A stretch of 64,000 nt of DNA from the NCBI GenBank assembly GCA_964247055.1, contig OZ176053.1, forward strand, positions 6,200,001 through 6,264,000. Reading direction: 5' to 3'. The notes under the pieces were generated by a model, which was not told the DNA's origin, searched no databases, and worked only from the letters and a program-made list of their open reading frames with translations. Both the position numbers and the translations under genes were made by a program. This document shows positions 1-10,856 of this stretch, piece after piece. The stretch's first letter is position 1, and each line of letters opens with the position of its first letter. This DNA is from Paragordius varius. Lineage: Eukaryota; Nematomorpha.

Positions 1-1160
1 GGTATAAATATCTTGATTATATATACATGAATATAAATATATGTTCTGATAAGAAAATGTAAAGGATTATTATGGTCCTTTTGGTTCTGGTCCTAAGTGA
101 TATAAAAAAGAATCATTACTTTTATAGTAACTACTACATATCTAATGGAAAAATTTGCTCACAATTTTTTATAAAACTTTTTGGGGAAAGCTAAAGGCTT
201 CATTCCAAAAAATATTATTAAATTATATCAAAAACTACAAATAAAAGAACAATATTTTTAAAATTTTTTAGATGAGTCTTATTTTCGGTCTTCTAAAATG
301 GGTTAGTTGGCTTAAAATAAATGTAAATAGAAGGATTGCGCGTAAAAATTTTTAAAATATATGTTTAATAAAGTAAGCAACTAAAATATTTTTAAAATGC
401 ATACTTTTTTCAAAAATTTAATTTTTAACAAAATATTGTTGAAGTGTATTTCATATTAATTTGAGGCATGGGAACAAACGCTTTAAGACATTATAAAAAC
501 ACTTTTTCTCTATAATTCAAAGATGCTGACATTTCTAACACCTTATAATTTTTAATATCGTTCGTCTTCAATATTATGTAAAATATTATTTGTGTTTTTA
601 CAAAAGAATTATACCAAATAAAAGCAAACTAACCTTTAATTAACATTCTGTAGCAATAGAATTGTTTAGCATCGTCGAATTATATAAAAAAAACTGTTTT
701 TGTAGAAAACATTTTTTAACGGTTTGCATCACTGAAAAAAGTATAGTTACGCTTCAACAAAATTTCGTAAAAATTAAAGTGTTGAAAAAAGTAAGCATAT
801 TTTTTAAAATATTTTTTTTGAAAAGATAGCATATATTAAAATTTGTTATCGAGCTATCCCGCCATTTTTGATTTTATTTTGAGTAGACTAGCCGATTTTA
901 AAAAAAAATTTAATTGAAAATTAAAAAATTAAATTTTTTAGAAAATATTGTTTTACTATTTATATGTAGTATATGTTATATTTTAATGATTTTTATAGAA
1001 TGAAGCCTCTAGCTTTCTTCAAAAAATATTGTTTAAAAAAATGTGGGCAAATTTTACCATTTTCTGATAAGGAGCTCCTAGGCCAAAATCAATAGCGCCA
1101 CGATAATCCTGATATTCTATCAGAAAATATATATTTCATCGGGTTATTTTGTGGACACTG
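1..1160. repeat. Non-autonomous DNA element, family D, with long inverted ends
   Basis: The first ~100 bases (a stretch reading attattatggtccttttgg) return inverted near 1060-1110 (ccacgataatcctgatattc). The 300-520 segment recurs at 49560-49770. The ends and middle therefore belong to one dispersed family with long imperfect inverted repeats. No reading frame of note is present. The left end may lie outside the window. Confidence 0.45.
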
Positions 1161-1829
1161 TGTAAGTGTAAACTTTTGAAATTTTAATTTGTTGCAAAAT
1201 TGCATATTTGATATTAAAGAGGCGTAGGGTCCCAAAGACCCCATTTTCAATCAGAGGACTGAAATGTGTTGTATCCAAGTAACATAAATTTGAAAACGAA
1301 AAAATACTTTAATAACTTTGAGATGATAGAATGTTCATATTTAGAGCGTTTTATACCGTTTGCATCATCACTCACAATAGTATTAAATACAATTCTCCAA
1401 TTGTCAAATTAAATTTTGAAAAAAGTATACATGTACAAATAATATTTTTAGATTATGTTAAAATTTAGCATATATTTAAAATTTTTATCTGGCGATCGAC
1501 ATTCTTATACCTTATTCTAACCGAACTAGCGCACTTTAAAAGAGCCAAAAATTTGGGACTTTTGGAGCCACATTTGAAAATTAAGTATTTTTAAAAATAT
1601 TGATTTGCTTATATATGAGGTTTGATATATTTTAAAAATTTGAATAAAGTTCAGCTTTCGCCAAAAATTTAATTTAATAAATTGTGCACACTAAAGTGGT
1701 AGTAACTTTTTATCACTGATAAATGTCAAAACTAAAAGCACCATGATAATCCTGATATATTTTTTCAATATATGTATTTTTCAGGATATTTTTTACACCC
1801 CCGATTAGGCAGTGTTGAAGTTTTCTCTG
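1161..1829. repeat. Mixed repeat fragments (families A and D)
   Basis: At 1240-1285 there is a fragment of the family A 5' end in reverse (aatcagaggactgaaatgtg). The 1500-1800 part resembles family D, ending in a block like that at 32890-32950 (ttacacccccgatta). No coding potential is seen. Confidence 0.35.
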
Positions 1830-2053
1830 GGTTAGAAAACTACCCACCGTAGTTTTAAAAAAGTTTCTATCAAACTATTTCGACGCTATTTTCACAACAT
1901 TTTTGCAAAATAATGTATGTATTTGATTTAAACGCTAATTAAAGCTAATTTTTTATTTGGATCACATCTAACAAGGATAGAAACAGAAGAAGTGGTTTAT
2001 TTTGTATTATTATTAAATTAAGCTATTTCACATACATGCTGACTAAATTTACC

Positions 2054-3187
2054 TTAACATTTCGATTTAAATTAGGGTATCTAAATATTATAGACTATAT
2101 TTAAGTTGAGATTTTTTAAAAACTGAAAGAAACGGTCCCAATAAAATTAAATATATGCCTACCTAAAAAATTGTATAAATAGCTGAAATAACTAAATAAA
2201 ACTTTACTTTGAAAAAAAGTCTCATATCAAACTACTGGACGCCATTTTAAGTTTACATTTTTCAAAATATCCTATTAACACTTGGATACAACACACTCAT
2301 TTTAGTCCTTCTAAGGGTAGTTGGATACCCCAGGCCTGTTTAAGATCAAATATTTTAAAAAGTATGGAAGCAATCGGACCCATGGCAAAATTTTGCACTT
2401 ATATAACATTAATAAACCGAAATATATAAAAAATTCTATTCAAAAATACTTGATATTACATATTTTAGGCTAAAACCGAAAGGTAAAAATTTCGTCAACG
2501 TGACATGTGTGAAATAGCAAAATTTAAAAATAATACAATATAAACCGCTTTTTCTATTTCTATCAATGTTAGATGTAACTTAAATAAAAAATTAGTTTAA
2601 TTTTGTCTTTAAAATTACATGAAGACGATATTTTGCAAAAAAATTTTAAAATAAAAATGGCGTCGAAATAGTTTGACATGGAACTTTTTTTTCAAAACAA
2701 TTTTATTAAGATCTTTTGACATATTTATACAATTTTTATTAGGATAGAAGCATAAATTTAAATTGCGACCGTTTCCTTCACTAGTTTTTTAAAAATCCTA
2801 ATTAAAATTTGGTCTGGGGTATTTAGATACCCCAATTTGAATCGGAGTGTTAATTTAATTTTAAAGCTAAAATGAAAGTTAAATTTTCATTTAAATCACA
2901 TCTAACATTGATAGAAACAGAAACGTGGTATATTTTGTATTACTTTTAAATTTAGATAATGCACATATGTCATGATGACTAAGAGGGTATCCAGAAAATA
3001 AGTAATTTCAAGTGTTTTTGAATGAAATTTTTTATATATTTCGGTTTATTAATGTTATAAATGTGCAGATTTTTGCCATGATGTCACATTACATTTTTTT
3101 AAATTATTTAATTTTAAACAAGCCTAGGGTATCAAATTATCCGAATTTGAATCGAACTGAAATGAGTGTGTTGTAACCAAGTGTTAA
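2054..3187 (-). repeat. TTAA MITE family A, middle copy of the nest
   Basis: Reverse-oriented copy bounded by TTAA at 2054-2057 and 3184-3187, starting TTAACATTTCGATTTAAATT and ending CCAAGTGTTAA. It is itself interrupted by a forward copy at 2275-2853. The interrupted outer copy resumes directly at 3188. Confidence 0.65.
2275..2853 (+). repeat. TTAA MITE family A, innermost complete copy
   Basis: Full-length copy of about 575 bp between TTAA at 2275-2278 and TTAA at 2850-2853. It begins CACTTGGATACAACACA and ends ATCGGAGTG. Terminal CACTT/AAGTG and a TTAA duplication fit piggyBac-type integration. The subterminal stretch cgattcaaattggggta occurs inverted at both ends. No transposase is encoded. 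Confidence 0.75.
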
Positions 3188-3386
3188 AATGAGTAATATC
3201 AAGTATTTTTAAATGATTTTTATTTTTCTGTTCATTAATGTTATATAAAAGAAAACTTTTACCATAGTTTTACTATATATCATTTTTAAAATATTTTTAA
3301 ACAGTCTGGGGTATCTAACTACCCGACTTTGAATCGAATGACGGAAACGAATTCCTACTTAGTATTATCGCTTGATACCCATATAG

Positions 3387-3804
3387 ACGACGAATGAGAT
3401 TGCTTATGATGTGAAACCAGGTTGGTTTAATAATTATGTTTAATAATCAAAATATTTGTATTTTGATATAAAAACACAAACTCTACATGTTTAATTGATG
3501 GAATTGGATCTGTATTGGATTAATTAAATATCAACAATTTTCCGATCATCAATAGATTTTTGAAGTTAATTTTATGTTCATTCGCAAATTAGTATGATTG
3601 TTTCATTTGATGTTCAAATTTTTGGTAAATTAAATTATCTAATTTTAGATAACATTTACACTGGGATTTTATAGTGGAGTTTATGTAGCTCAAAATTATA
3701 ACGTATAATTGATTTATATTTTTTAGATACCATCAGTATCGGATCCAAAAGAATTATATAAAAAATTAAAAGATTATTTAGATAGACACAAAAAAGACAA
3801 ATAA
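3387..3804 (+). CDS. 3' end of an unrecognised gene just upstream of PET100
   Basis: The last exon runs to TAA at 3802-3804 and reads DPKELYKKLKDYLDRHKKDK, a basic, helical-looking tail. It follows an acceptor at 3726 (ttttag) or at 3736 (catcag). A candidate preceding exon at 3387-3420 reads TTNEIAYDVKP and ends in a GT donor in phase 1. It joins in frame only to the second AG (3737), giving YDVKPVSDPKELYKK. Earlier exons were not found; the upstream sequence is repeat. The product is unknown. The stop codon lies only five bases before the PET100 start, which suggests one transcript for both. Confidence 0.45.
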
Positions 3805-3809
3805 TTAAA

Positions 3810-4055
3810 ATGGGTGGATGGAAACTGGAAGCTTTTAGAGCTGCTCTTTATATATTTTTCCCTATAACTGTATTTTATTGTGCGAATCATCCCTACTTTT
3901 CCGATGAATGGGAAAATTTTTTTCGGAATGAGATCGAAAAAGATAAAGATAAGCAAGGCGCAAAAAATATTCACCAATTAATTTCTAATCTGGAAAAAAA
4001 GGATATGGAAAAATGGGAAGTTTTAGTACATGAACACATTAAAGCTAAAAAATAA
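3810..4055 (+). CDS. PET100: PET100-like cytochrome c oxidase assembly factor
   Basis: A single exon of 81 residues starts MGGWKLEAFRAALYIFFPIT. This is the PET100 signature: a Gly/Lys-Leu-Glu-x-Phe-Arg start, a short hydrophobic segment (about residues 9-24) containing FP, then a charged soluble tail. In the family this small inner-membrane protein helps assemble cytochrome c oxidase (complex IV) in mitochondria, with the N-terminal helix acting as anchor and targeting signal. The human protein is 73 residues, so the length fits. The start is the first ATG after the stop of the preceding reading frame, five bases upstream. No AG acceptor lies in that gap, so trans-splicing immediately before this ATG is not evident. 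The tail ends in a Lys-rich helix. Confidence 0.85.
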   Translation: MGGWKLEAFRAALYIFFPITVFYCANHPYFSDEWENFFRNEIEKDKDKQGAKNIHQLISNLEKKDMEKWEVLVHEHIKAKK

Positions 4056-4719
4056 ATTTTTTTTTACATATATTTTATTAAATAAATATCCATTAATATA
4101 TTTGGTAAAATTTCTATTATTGCTTCTAATTTTTTGCCATACCACCTTTGGTTGGGCTAAAGGCGATTTTTGTTCATTTCCCCTTTCTTTAAAAAAAGTT
4201 ATCTACATTTTTAACAATATATATCAAATTCTTTGACCAGTTTTACTGTATTATCAGTTGTTTTAATCATATAAATATAGATTTGTTATTCTTTTCATGT
4301 TCACAATTTAATTATTTTCATCTAAACTCTTTAAATGTTATTTAAATTCAAATGGCAATGTTTGGGAGCTGAACATCATTGTTGTGCAAAATCATTGTAA
4401 ATTAATTGTACATTACTTATAAAATATTTTTGCCACATAACCATTAGAATTTTTATAATTTACCAACTATTATAAAATAACATGTGCATTACAACTCTAA
4501 AAGATGCTGAATTACCTCTTAATATTGACATTTATCTTAATCATACCTACTTCTCTTTCTTCACGACCAATTTTTTTATTTATTCACCCGCATAGTGTTT
4601 CGTACCATCGCTCATATTTTTTAACCAGTCAGAATATATAATTATTCTACATAAAGAAGAGAAACTTATTTATTGTACGACATTTTAAGCAATTTTCTTT
4701 TAACAATACCTGGTTCATT
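4056..4719. other. Gene-poor spacer after PET100
   Basis: AT-rich, with an AATAAA-like signal near 4080 that could serve the PET100 transcript. I see no coding region or repeat family here. The 68-codon frame at 4030-4236 is low-complexity and overlaps the PET100 end. Confidence 0.4.
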
Positions 4720-5043
4720 ATGACTGACAATCCTGAAGAATTTTACATTGGGTAAACGGTGATTGTTTTACATTATTTTCCCCAATTTTATGTACAAATA
4801 TTCCCCATATCTCGCCCATGGTATTTCATCACCACTTTTATATTGATTGAAATGGCATGTAATTTCACTATGATCCATAGCCTAACTGCAGAGATTGGAG
4901 AGATAGTGAATTGTCCAGGCAAAGATCTCAATTCGATTCTTTTTCCATTATTTTTGCATCATTGTGGTAAACTAGCTAAATTTTATAGCTCAAACCCTCT
5001 TATGTGTTTTATGCACCATTATCTTAAAAATATCTATAAATAA
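4720..5043 (+). CDS. Candidate 64-residue two-exon protein, unknown function
   Basis: Exon 1 (4720-4751) reads MTDNPEEFYIG and ends at a GT donor in phase 2. Exon 2 (4881-5043), after ccatag, continues in frame as LTAEIGEIVNCPGKDLNSIL and runs to TAA. The join gives 65 codons including the stop. The middle is hydrophobic (SILFPLFLHHCGKLAKFY) with three Cys in all. Exon 2 lies in a longer frame open from 4759, but that version needs an internal ATG. Base composition is less AT-biased than its surroundings, which supports coding. I do not recognise the family, and the model rests on phase agreement only. Confidence 0.4.
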
Positions 5044-5169
5044 ATTGCCCTTTTATTATAAATATTATCATCCGTACCCGCAGCTTTATCATGGACTCTT
5101 TGAAAACAATCGAGTTTTTAATGATATTTTAACTTCTGCAGAATAAGAAATTATTGGTAATATATCATT

Positions 5170-6380
5170 TCTCAGTCAAAAAAACGTTTTTTTAGCATTT
5201 TCCCAGTCAACCAAAACGTTTTTCAATCGATACGTTTCCCCAGTCAATAAAAACGGTTTTATTTTTAATGATAAATATCGAACAAGATGCAAAAATAACT
5301 TTTAACCATTACAGCGTAATATAAGCATATTATATTTTATTTATAAAAACACAATTATTGAATGACAATTTTTCTAATACCATTAAAGCGTTATATTTTA
5401 CAGTATTTTATATAGATATTTTTAAGAAAATATTATATAAAATTATTCAAATCCTAATTTATATAATACATACCATTTCCCAGTCAAAAAAACGTTTTAT
5501 TAGTCAAGTAAGTGAAACATTTTCCCAGTATCGAAACGTTATACCAGTCAATCGAAACGTTTTCCCAGTCAATAAAAACGGTTTTATTTTTGATGAACAT
5601 CAAAACAACATATAAAAATGATTTTTACTCATTAAGAACAACACTAATAAGAATATTATTTTTTAGAAAAACAGAATTATTGAATGACAATTTTTTATAT
5701 ATATTCCAATACACAATCATAAATGTCTTTAAAAGTTATATTTTATTAACTGGATCAACATTTTATGGTTTTCGAGATATTTTAAAATGTTTAGTAATTT
5801 ATTTTATCGATGGTTCGCATTAATAATCGAGGCTATTCTATAAAATCTATAGTTTCGGATCAAATAATAATTTTAATCTCGGATCGGTCATTTAAAACTT
5901 CACATCGGATTTTTAACATTTGCATCTTTACCCTAATTTATATAATTTATTTATTTAGTCAAATATTCTTTTCATTTTTTATCCAAAAAATATTTTTTGT
6001 TTCGATATTCTTTTCCAACAGTACATTTATTGACAAACTTTACACATCCGAAACTATATTTAAATTTAGTCCTGAATATTGATGCACACCATGGATAAAA
6101 TAAAAAATTATTAAATATTTTCTTAAAAATGCTCAAATTTTATAAAATATGACTTTTAAAAAATAAGACATTAATGATCGTGCACTGGAATATAATTGGA
6201 AAAATTTCATTCAATAATTGTTTTTTAAGAAAATAATGTCATAATATTACACTAATAATGATTAAAAGTATTTTTATATCTTGTTTTGATATTTATCATC
6301 AAAAATACCGTTTTTATTGACCGGGAAAACGTTTTGATTGATTGGGAAAAGTGGGAAACTTTTTTTTGACTGGGAAATGG
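5170..6380. repeat. Foldback-like element with minisatellite inverted ends
   Basis: The left side carries tandem ~20-21-bp units reading cccagtcaatcgaaacgttt at 5171-5260 and 5476-5585. The right side carries the same units inverted (tgactgggaaaacgttt-like) at 6305-6380. Beyond the units, 5590-5700 is matched in reverse by 6190-6300, so the inverted arm is a few hundred bases long. Such ends built of short subrepeats are typical of foldback-type DNA elements. Open frames inside (5358-6082) follow the repeats and look non-coding. Confidence 0.6.
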
Positions 6381-6394
6381 ATTAATCATTTACT

Positions 6395-7495
6395 CTTGGG
6401 GTATCCAACACGCATCCCTCCGAGATTCTTTGTGCGGCCCGGAAAAAAATTGGAAATCCATAATAGGCACAAATTTGCCCACAAAATCTGAGTAAAATTG
6501 ATATTCTTACGCAGTTATTTCTGAATGAGTCTATTCAATTGGCAGCGAACTAGAAAAAAATGTTATATTGTGTTTGCATTTTACAGTCTTATGTCCAAAA
6601 TCTAAAAATTTATCAATTCCCATATATACCATTTACAATTCGAATTCACCCTTGTACAATTCAATTTATCCTAAAAATCAATTATGTGTTTTCAAGCTAA
6701 TATAACTCATCATTAACACTTGGATACAACACATTCATAGTCCTTCGATTCAAATTGGGGTAGTTGGATACTCCAGGCCTGTTTAAAATAAATAATTTAA
6801 AAATTATGGAATGAAAAGAAACCATAGCAAAATTTTGCACTTATATAACATTAATAAACCGGAATATATAACAAACTTTTTTCAAAAATACTTGATACTA
6901 CTTATTTTAAGATAAAACCCAAAGGTAAAAATTTAGTCAACGTGACATGTGAGCATTGGCTAAATTAAAAAATGATACAAAATTAACCACTTTTTCTATT
7001 TATATGAATGTATGTGATTTAAATAAAAAAATTAGCTTTAATTATACCTTGAAAAATAAATGAACACGATATTTTGCAAAAATTTTGCAAAATAAAAATG
7101 GCGTCCAAGTAGTTTGAGATGGAATTTTTTTTTCAAAACGAAAATATATTAAGATATTTTGACTTATTTATATAATTTTTATTAGGATAGAAGCATAAAT
7201 TTAAATTATGACCGTTTCCTTCAGTAGTTTTTTTAAAATTCCAACTTTAATTTGGTCCGGGGTATTTAGATACCCCAAATTGAATCGAAGTGTTAATATG
7301 AAATCAATTTTTCAGACATAGATTATTACTTTTTCAGCATCATATGAATTTGAACAGAATTTCTATTTTAAAAATATTATAAAATAAAGGTAATTTTGAA
7401 TCTTAAAATAGTCATAATTTATTTTACGGTGAATTTGAATTGTAAATGGTATATATTTCCAATGCGGCTTGCGACCTTTACGTTAGACACCCCTG
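6395..7495. mobile_element. hAT-type MITE split by a family A insertion
   Basis: The left end near 6395 (ggggtatccaacacgc) and right end at 7495 (cgttagacacccctg) are the two termini of a hAT-type MITE like the one at 22864-23131, which reads CAGGGGTGT inward from each side. A family A copy at 6713-7296 lies between them, so the hAT MITE itself is about 520 bp. No clear 8-bp target duplication remains. Confidence 0.55.
6713..7296 (+). repeat. TTAA MITE family A, complete copy
   Basis: Bounded by TTAA at 6713-6716 and 7293-7296, starting CACTTGGATACAACACATTC and ending AATCGAAGTG. It is inserted in a hAT-type MITE, so it is younger than that element. Confidence 0.75.
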
Positions 7496-7496
7496 T

Positions 7497-8040
7497 TTTA
7501 GTCAAATATTTTCTTAAATATTTTTGAATCAAAAACATTTTTATCTAAAAAATATTTTATGTTTTTTTCCAACACTAATTTTATCGACAAACTTGACAGT
7601 TTTATAAACAATTTGAAGTGGTAAATGAGCAATATGAGAAAAATGGTGTATTTTTATGAATTTTATTATTTATCTTTAACTATAGATTAACTTAGCCCCG
7701 AATATTAATGCGATCCATCGATAAAATAATTTTTAAATATTTTCTTAAAAATATCTCCAATTCCATAAAATACCGATCCGTTATAAAATATAACCTATAC
7801 AGAATAATTGTGTATTAAAAAAATGTCATTCAATGATTTTGTTTTTATAAATAATAATATCCTAATATTACGCTGATAATGGTTAAAAGTCTATCTGTTA
7901 CCGTTTGTATTGACTGGGAAAATGTTTCGATCTGGGAAAACGTTTCGATTAACTGGGAAAACGTTTCGGTTGGTTAGGAAAAAGTTGGGATTGACTGGGA
8001 AAGGTTTCGATTGAATGGGAAAATGTTTTGATTATAATAG
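7497..8040 (-). repeat. Second right arm of the foldback-like family
   Basis: 7500-7890 is a diverged direct copy of 5955-6300 (shared gtcaaatatt..., cattgacaaac/tatcgacaaac, taaatattttcttaaaaat). It runs into seven or so inverted minisatellite units (tgactgggaaaacgtttcga type) at 7900-8037. This is either a partial second element or part of a larger compound one. Confidence 0.5.
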
Positions 8041-8099
8041 GAACGGTATACAAAGATTTGAGACAGTATAACACCTTCTATATAATTCTATAATGCTCA

Positions 8100-8560
8100 A
8101 CGTTTCTATCATCTTAGAATTTCAATATGACACTTTAGGACCTTTTCACTTTCTTTTTTGTCCACGACATATTTTTTAGTTTTATATCCTAGAGCTTAAT
8201 AAACCACTATTTTGAAAGTTATTTTAGTTTATTTAATTATCAACCATTGTTCTAATATATTAAATAGGAGGTTTATATTTCTTACAGTTTTTTGACTTCT
8301 TGAGGTCTTAAATTGTGACAGATCCAAATGATCAGGTGATATAAAAATCAATATATATCAGGTTATGCTTGTTTAGACCGAAAGCTTTATAAAATTAATT
8401 TATATTTTCTAATTATAGCATAAATTTAAATTTAGCCTAATACCGTTATACACTTTAAGATGTTTAAATATCAAATCGTTCTGAAATATATATAAACTTA
8501 AAAAGGTCATAGTGAGTTAAACAAATAGAAAATTGTAAAAAAATTATCTTTATAAAATAT
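8100..8560 (-). repeat. Probable diverged copy of repeat family B
   Basis: Segments such as ctagagcttaataaacc and ccactattttgaaagttatt match family B at 45580-45620 (cagagctaaacc, ctactgttttggaagttatt). Strongly diverged; limits are approximate. Confidence 0.35.
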
Positions 8561-8672
8561 TTTAATTCTATAGTTAGTTTCAGAAATAAAATATTTTATG
8601 TAACAAGTAAAAATATAATATGTGAACAACAGTAGATTTTAGTTCATTCATATTTAATTTTAAATTTTACAC

Positions 8673-8910
8673 ATGAGCTCTCAAGACACTTTGAAGAAAC
8701 CATTTAAAACACCGCTTAAAGAAAATAAAAACGCTAAAAGCCATAAATAACCCAAAAAACTCCCACTCAACCAGTCAATACATGGAATTATTGCATAAAT
8801 ATAATGATTTAAAAGATATAGGAACATTACTTTTTGGAGAATTGGCAAAACTAAGAGGTGTATCGATTAAAGATATTTATGAAGAATATGATATGAATTT
8901 ATCTGATTAA
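8673..8910 (+). CDS. SWI5: SWI5-like DNA repair protein
   Basis: The C-terminal 42 codons from ATG 8782 to TAA 8908-8910 read MELLHKYNDLKDIGTLLFGE then LAKLRGVSIKDIYEEYDMNL. They match the conserved Swi5/Sae3 C-terminus (human LHEYNDIKDVGQMLMGKLAVIRGVTTKELYPEFGL, quoted in part from memory). In the family Swi5 pairs with Sfr1/MEI5 to stimulate RAD51/DMC1 strand exchange in homologous recombination. Upstream, ATG 8673 opens MSSQDTLKKPFKTPLKENKN, plausible as the N-terminus but in a different frame (off by one). No GT-AG intron between the two restores the frame. The downstream frame is itself open back to 8695. The N-terminal structure is therefore unresolved: an unusual intron, an unseen upstream exon, or decay. 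The C-terminal assignment is firm. Confidence 0.7.
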
Positions 8911-10236
8911 TCATTGTATCTTAAACAACCAAGCAAAATTTCTAATTAAATTAGCTTCAAATAAATTTAGTTATAAGAAGAGATTTTAGTTACGGCATAT
9001 ATTAAAAATAAATAATTAAGCTTTATTATTATCCATCAAAAACTACACAATTTAACTAGACTCATCAACCCCTTATCTACTCTAAAGGATGACAATCAGC
9101 ATAGAAGTCTGAGTGTTAGGTTTGACTAGATCAGTGGATAAAAATATTTATCTTCTCTTGAGGGCCGTACACCTTATAATACTGATAAAAATATACTAGC
9201 TTAACACATTTGCAGATATTTATACTCGAAATAAGTAAATAATCAATTCAGGTCATAAACAAGCAGTTTTAGGGCCGCTGTCTGAGTCTCACCGGACTCG
9301 ATGATGAAAGATATCGCTTTATAATCAGTCAATTTTCTGTACATATGAAAATATTTTGTAAAGAAAATTATACAATGGTACAATATTTAAATTTAATATA
9401 AAATAATTGCAAATCTTGATGATTTCAAAATTAAATATATAGTTTGGGCCAATTCAAAATTATAGATTCTATGGCCTTTAAAGCACAACCAAAAAATTAG
9501 AATATAAAAATATTCTCCTCTCAATCATTACAACGCCAAACTTTTTTTAAACTGCAAACAACTAGTATATATATTTGCAAACCTATTAACTTATATTTTA
9601 ACGCCATCCTTCAAAAATCAGGTTTTTTGTAGCAGGTTAAAACTAAAAAGACCATGATAATCCTAATATTTTCCTATCAGATATATATTTCATCAGGATA
9701 TTTTTTTGTGGAAACTGTGTAATATACCACACCGATGGGGTAAAAACAGGCAAATTTTAATTTTGTAGTGCGTTTAAGTTCAAATTATCTGGTCACATTA
9801 ATATATGGAATGTTTGATTATTATTTAACCAAAATAATATATAGCTGAGGCAAAAGTGCAATGCAGTTTAAAATGAATTCGATTGTGAGAAAATTAACAA
9901 GGGTCAGAATCAGCATCGTGTTAATTATATTAAATATAATTTAAACAAATATTTGAAAACAAATAATAAAAATGGTTATAATAATTTTTTTAGCTGTTCG
10001 AACGATTACATTTTAAATTAGGGCTTTATCAGAAAGGTGGAAGATTAGCAGTGGGAGCTAATTAATTACTCCGTGTTTTTTATAAAGCTCATTATAAGGG
10101 GCATATTTATTTTACAGAATTATATATCATAGTTTAAATTTATTGAAATAAAATATTAAAAAATTTATCGTAATCAATTAAGTTTTAAAGATAGTTTTAA
10201 ACACAGTTTCAACAATCTTATCCACCAACCCCACCT
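8911..10236. other. Spacer with hAT-like and family D relics
   Basis: 9120-9330 resembles a hAT-like MITE (ends cagtggataaaaatattta and gggccgctgtctgagtctca; the same family appears at 30100-30335 and 50421-51055). 9640-9725 is a family D end (ccatgataatcctaatattt). I see no gene here. Confidence 0.4.
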
Positions 10237-10388
10237 TTAGGCGTTTTCTGTGGCATCAGTTGTTGATGTTGCCGAATGTTGAAGCCAAAACGTATGACAA
10301 CTTTGGCAATCTGCATTGTAATATGTGGTTTCATTACACACTGCTGTACAATTATATCTTCCATCAGCGTACGTTCCCAAAATTATCG
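10237..10388 (-). CDS. Candidate last exon of a small Cys-bearing protein
   Basis: After an acceptor (gtcttatag) the minus strand reads ILGTYADGRYNCTAVCNETT and continues YYNADCQSCHTFWLQ to a TAA at 10237-10239. There are four Cys with spacing C-x3-C-x9-C-x2-C and two possible N-glycosylation sites (NCT, NET), which suggests an extracellular or secreted product. The sequence before the acceptor is hydrophobic if read through (IYILHILCLIAIIL) and could instead be a signal peptide, but no ATG begins it, only TTG. I found no upstream exon and do not recognise the family. It could be a relic. Confidence 0.3.
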
Positions 10389-10856
10389 CTATAAGACACA
10401 AAATATGTAAAATATAAATCAATTTCCAATAAGCTTAAGTTTATTGACCGGGTAAAAGTTACACCAATTCTAATTGCTTGGAATTCTTTCTGATTAGTAT
10501 AATTGGTGATATTTGTTGCCGCAGAATAGAAAAAAATAACCGCTAAACTATGAAAAATGTCAATAACATTTGTAATTACAAACAGATAAAAAATAATTAT
10601 TAAATTTTACTTTTTTATTTTATTTGATTAACAAATTCTTTTATAATCTTGTTCTCATAAGTCACGTCTTAATGATACGTCATAAATAGTCAGAACCGCG
10701 TGAAAAAGAAATGGAAAGATTCAAATAAAAAAATTTTAATTATTATTTTTAAATGCCAATATAGGCAGTGTTAAACTACATGTATTACGGAAAACATCAA
10801 TAGTTGTATAACATAGTAAAGTTTGAAATAATCTATATACTAGTAATCTATATATT
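10389..10856. other. Spacer, nothing recognised
   Basis: AT-rich sequence with no supported exon or named repeat. Confidence 0.35.

Larger units (their letters stand above)
1830..3355 (-). repeat. TTAA MITE family A, outermost copy of a three-deep nest
   Basis: Reverse-oriented copy of the ~575-bp family A element. Its left part is at about 1830-2053 and its right part at 3188-3355; the sequence between them is a second family A copy. Its outer ends are degenerate, so the limits are approximate and no TTAA duplication is visible for this oldest layer. Confidence 0.5.

Noticed and set aside
5171-5585. CRISPR-like spaced repeats
   Set aside because: Units are adjacent or irregularly spaced, occur inverted at the other end, and the context is eukaryotic.
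5358-6082. Three overlapping open frames of 85-103 codons
   Set aside because: They lie in the foldback-like element, include its minisatellite units in translation (QYRNVIPVNRNVFPVNKNG) and shift frame from unit to unit.
9120-9330. tRNA or SINE candidate
   Set aside because: No box A/box B pair or cloverleaf; the GC-rich ends fit a hAT-like MITE better.
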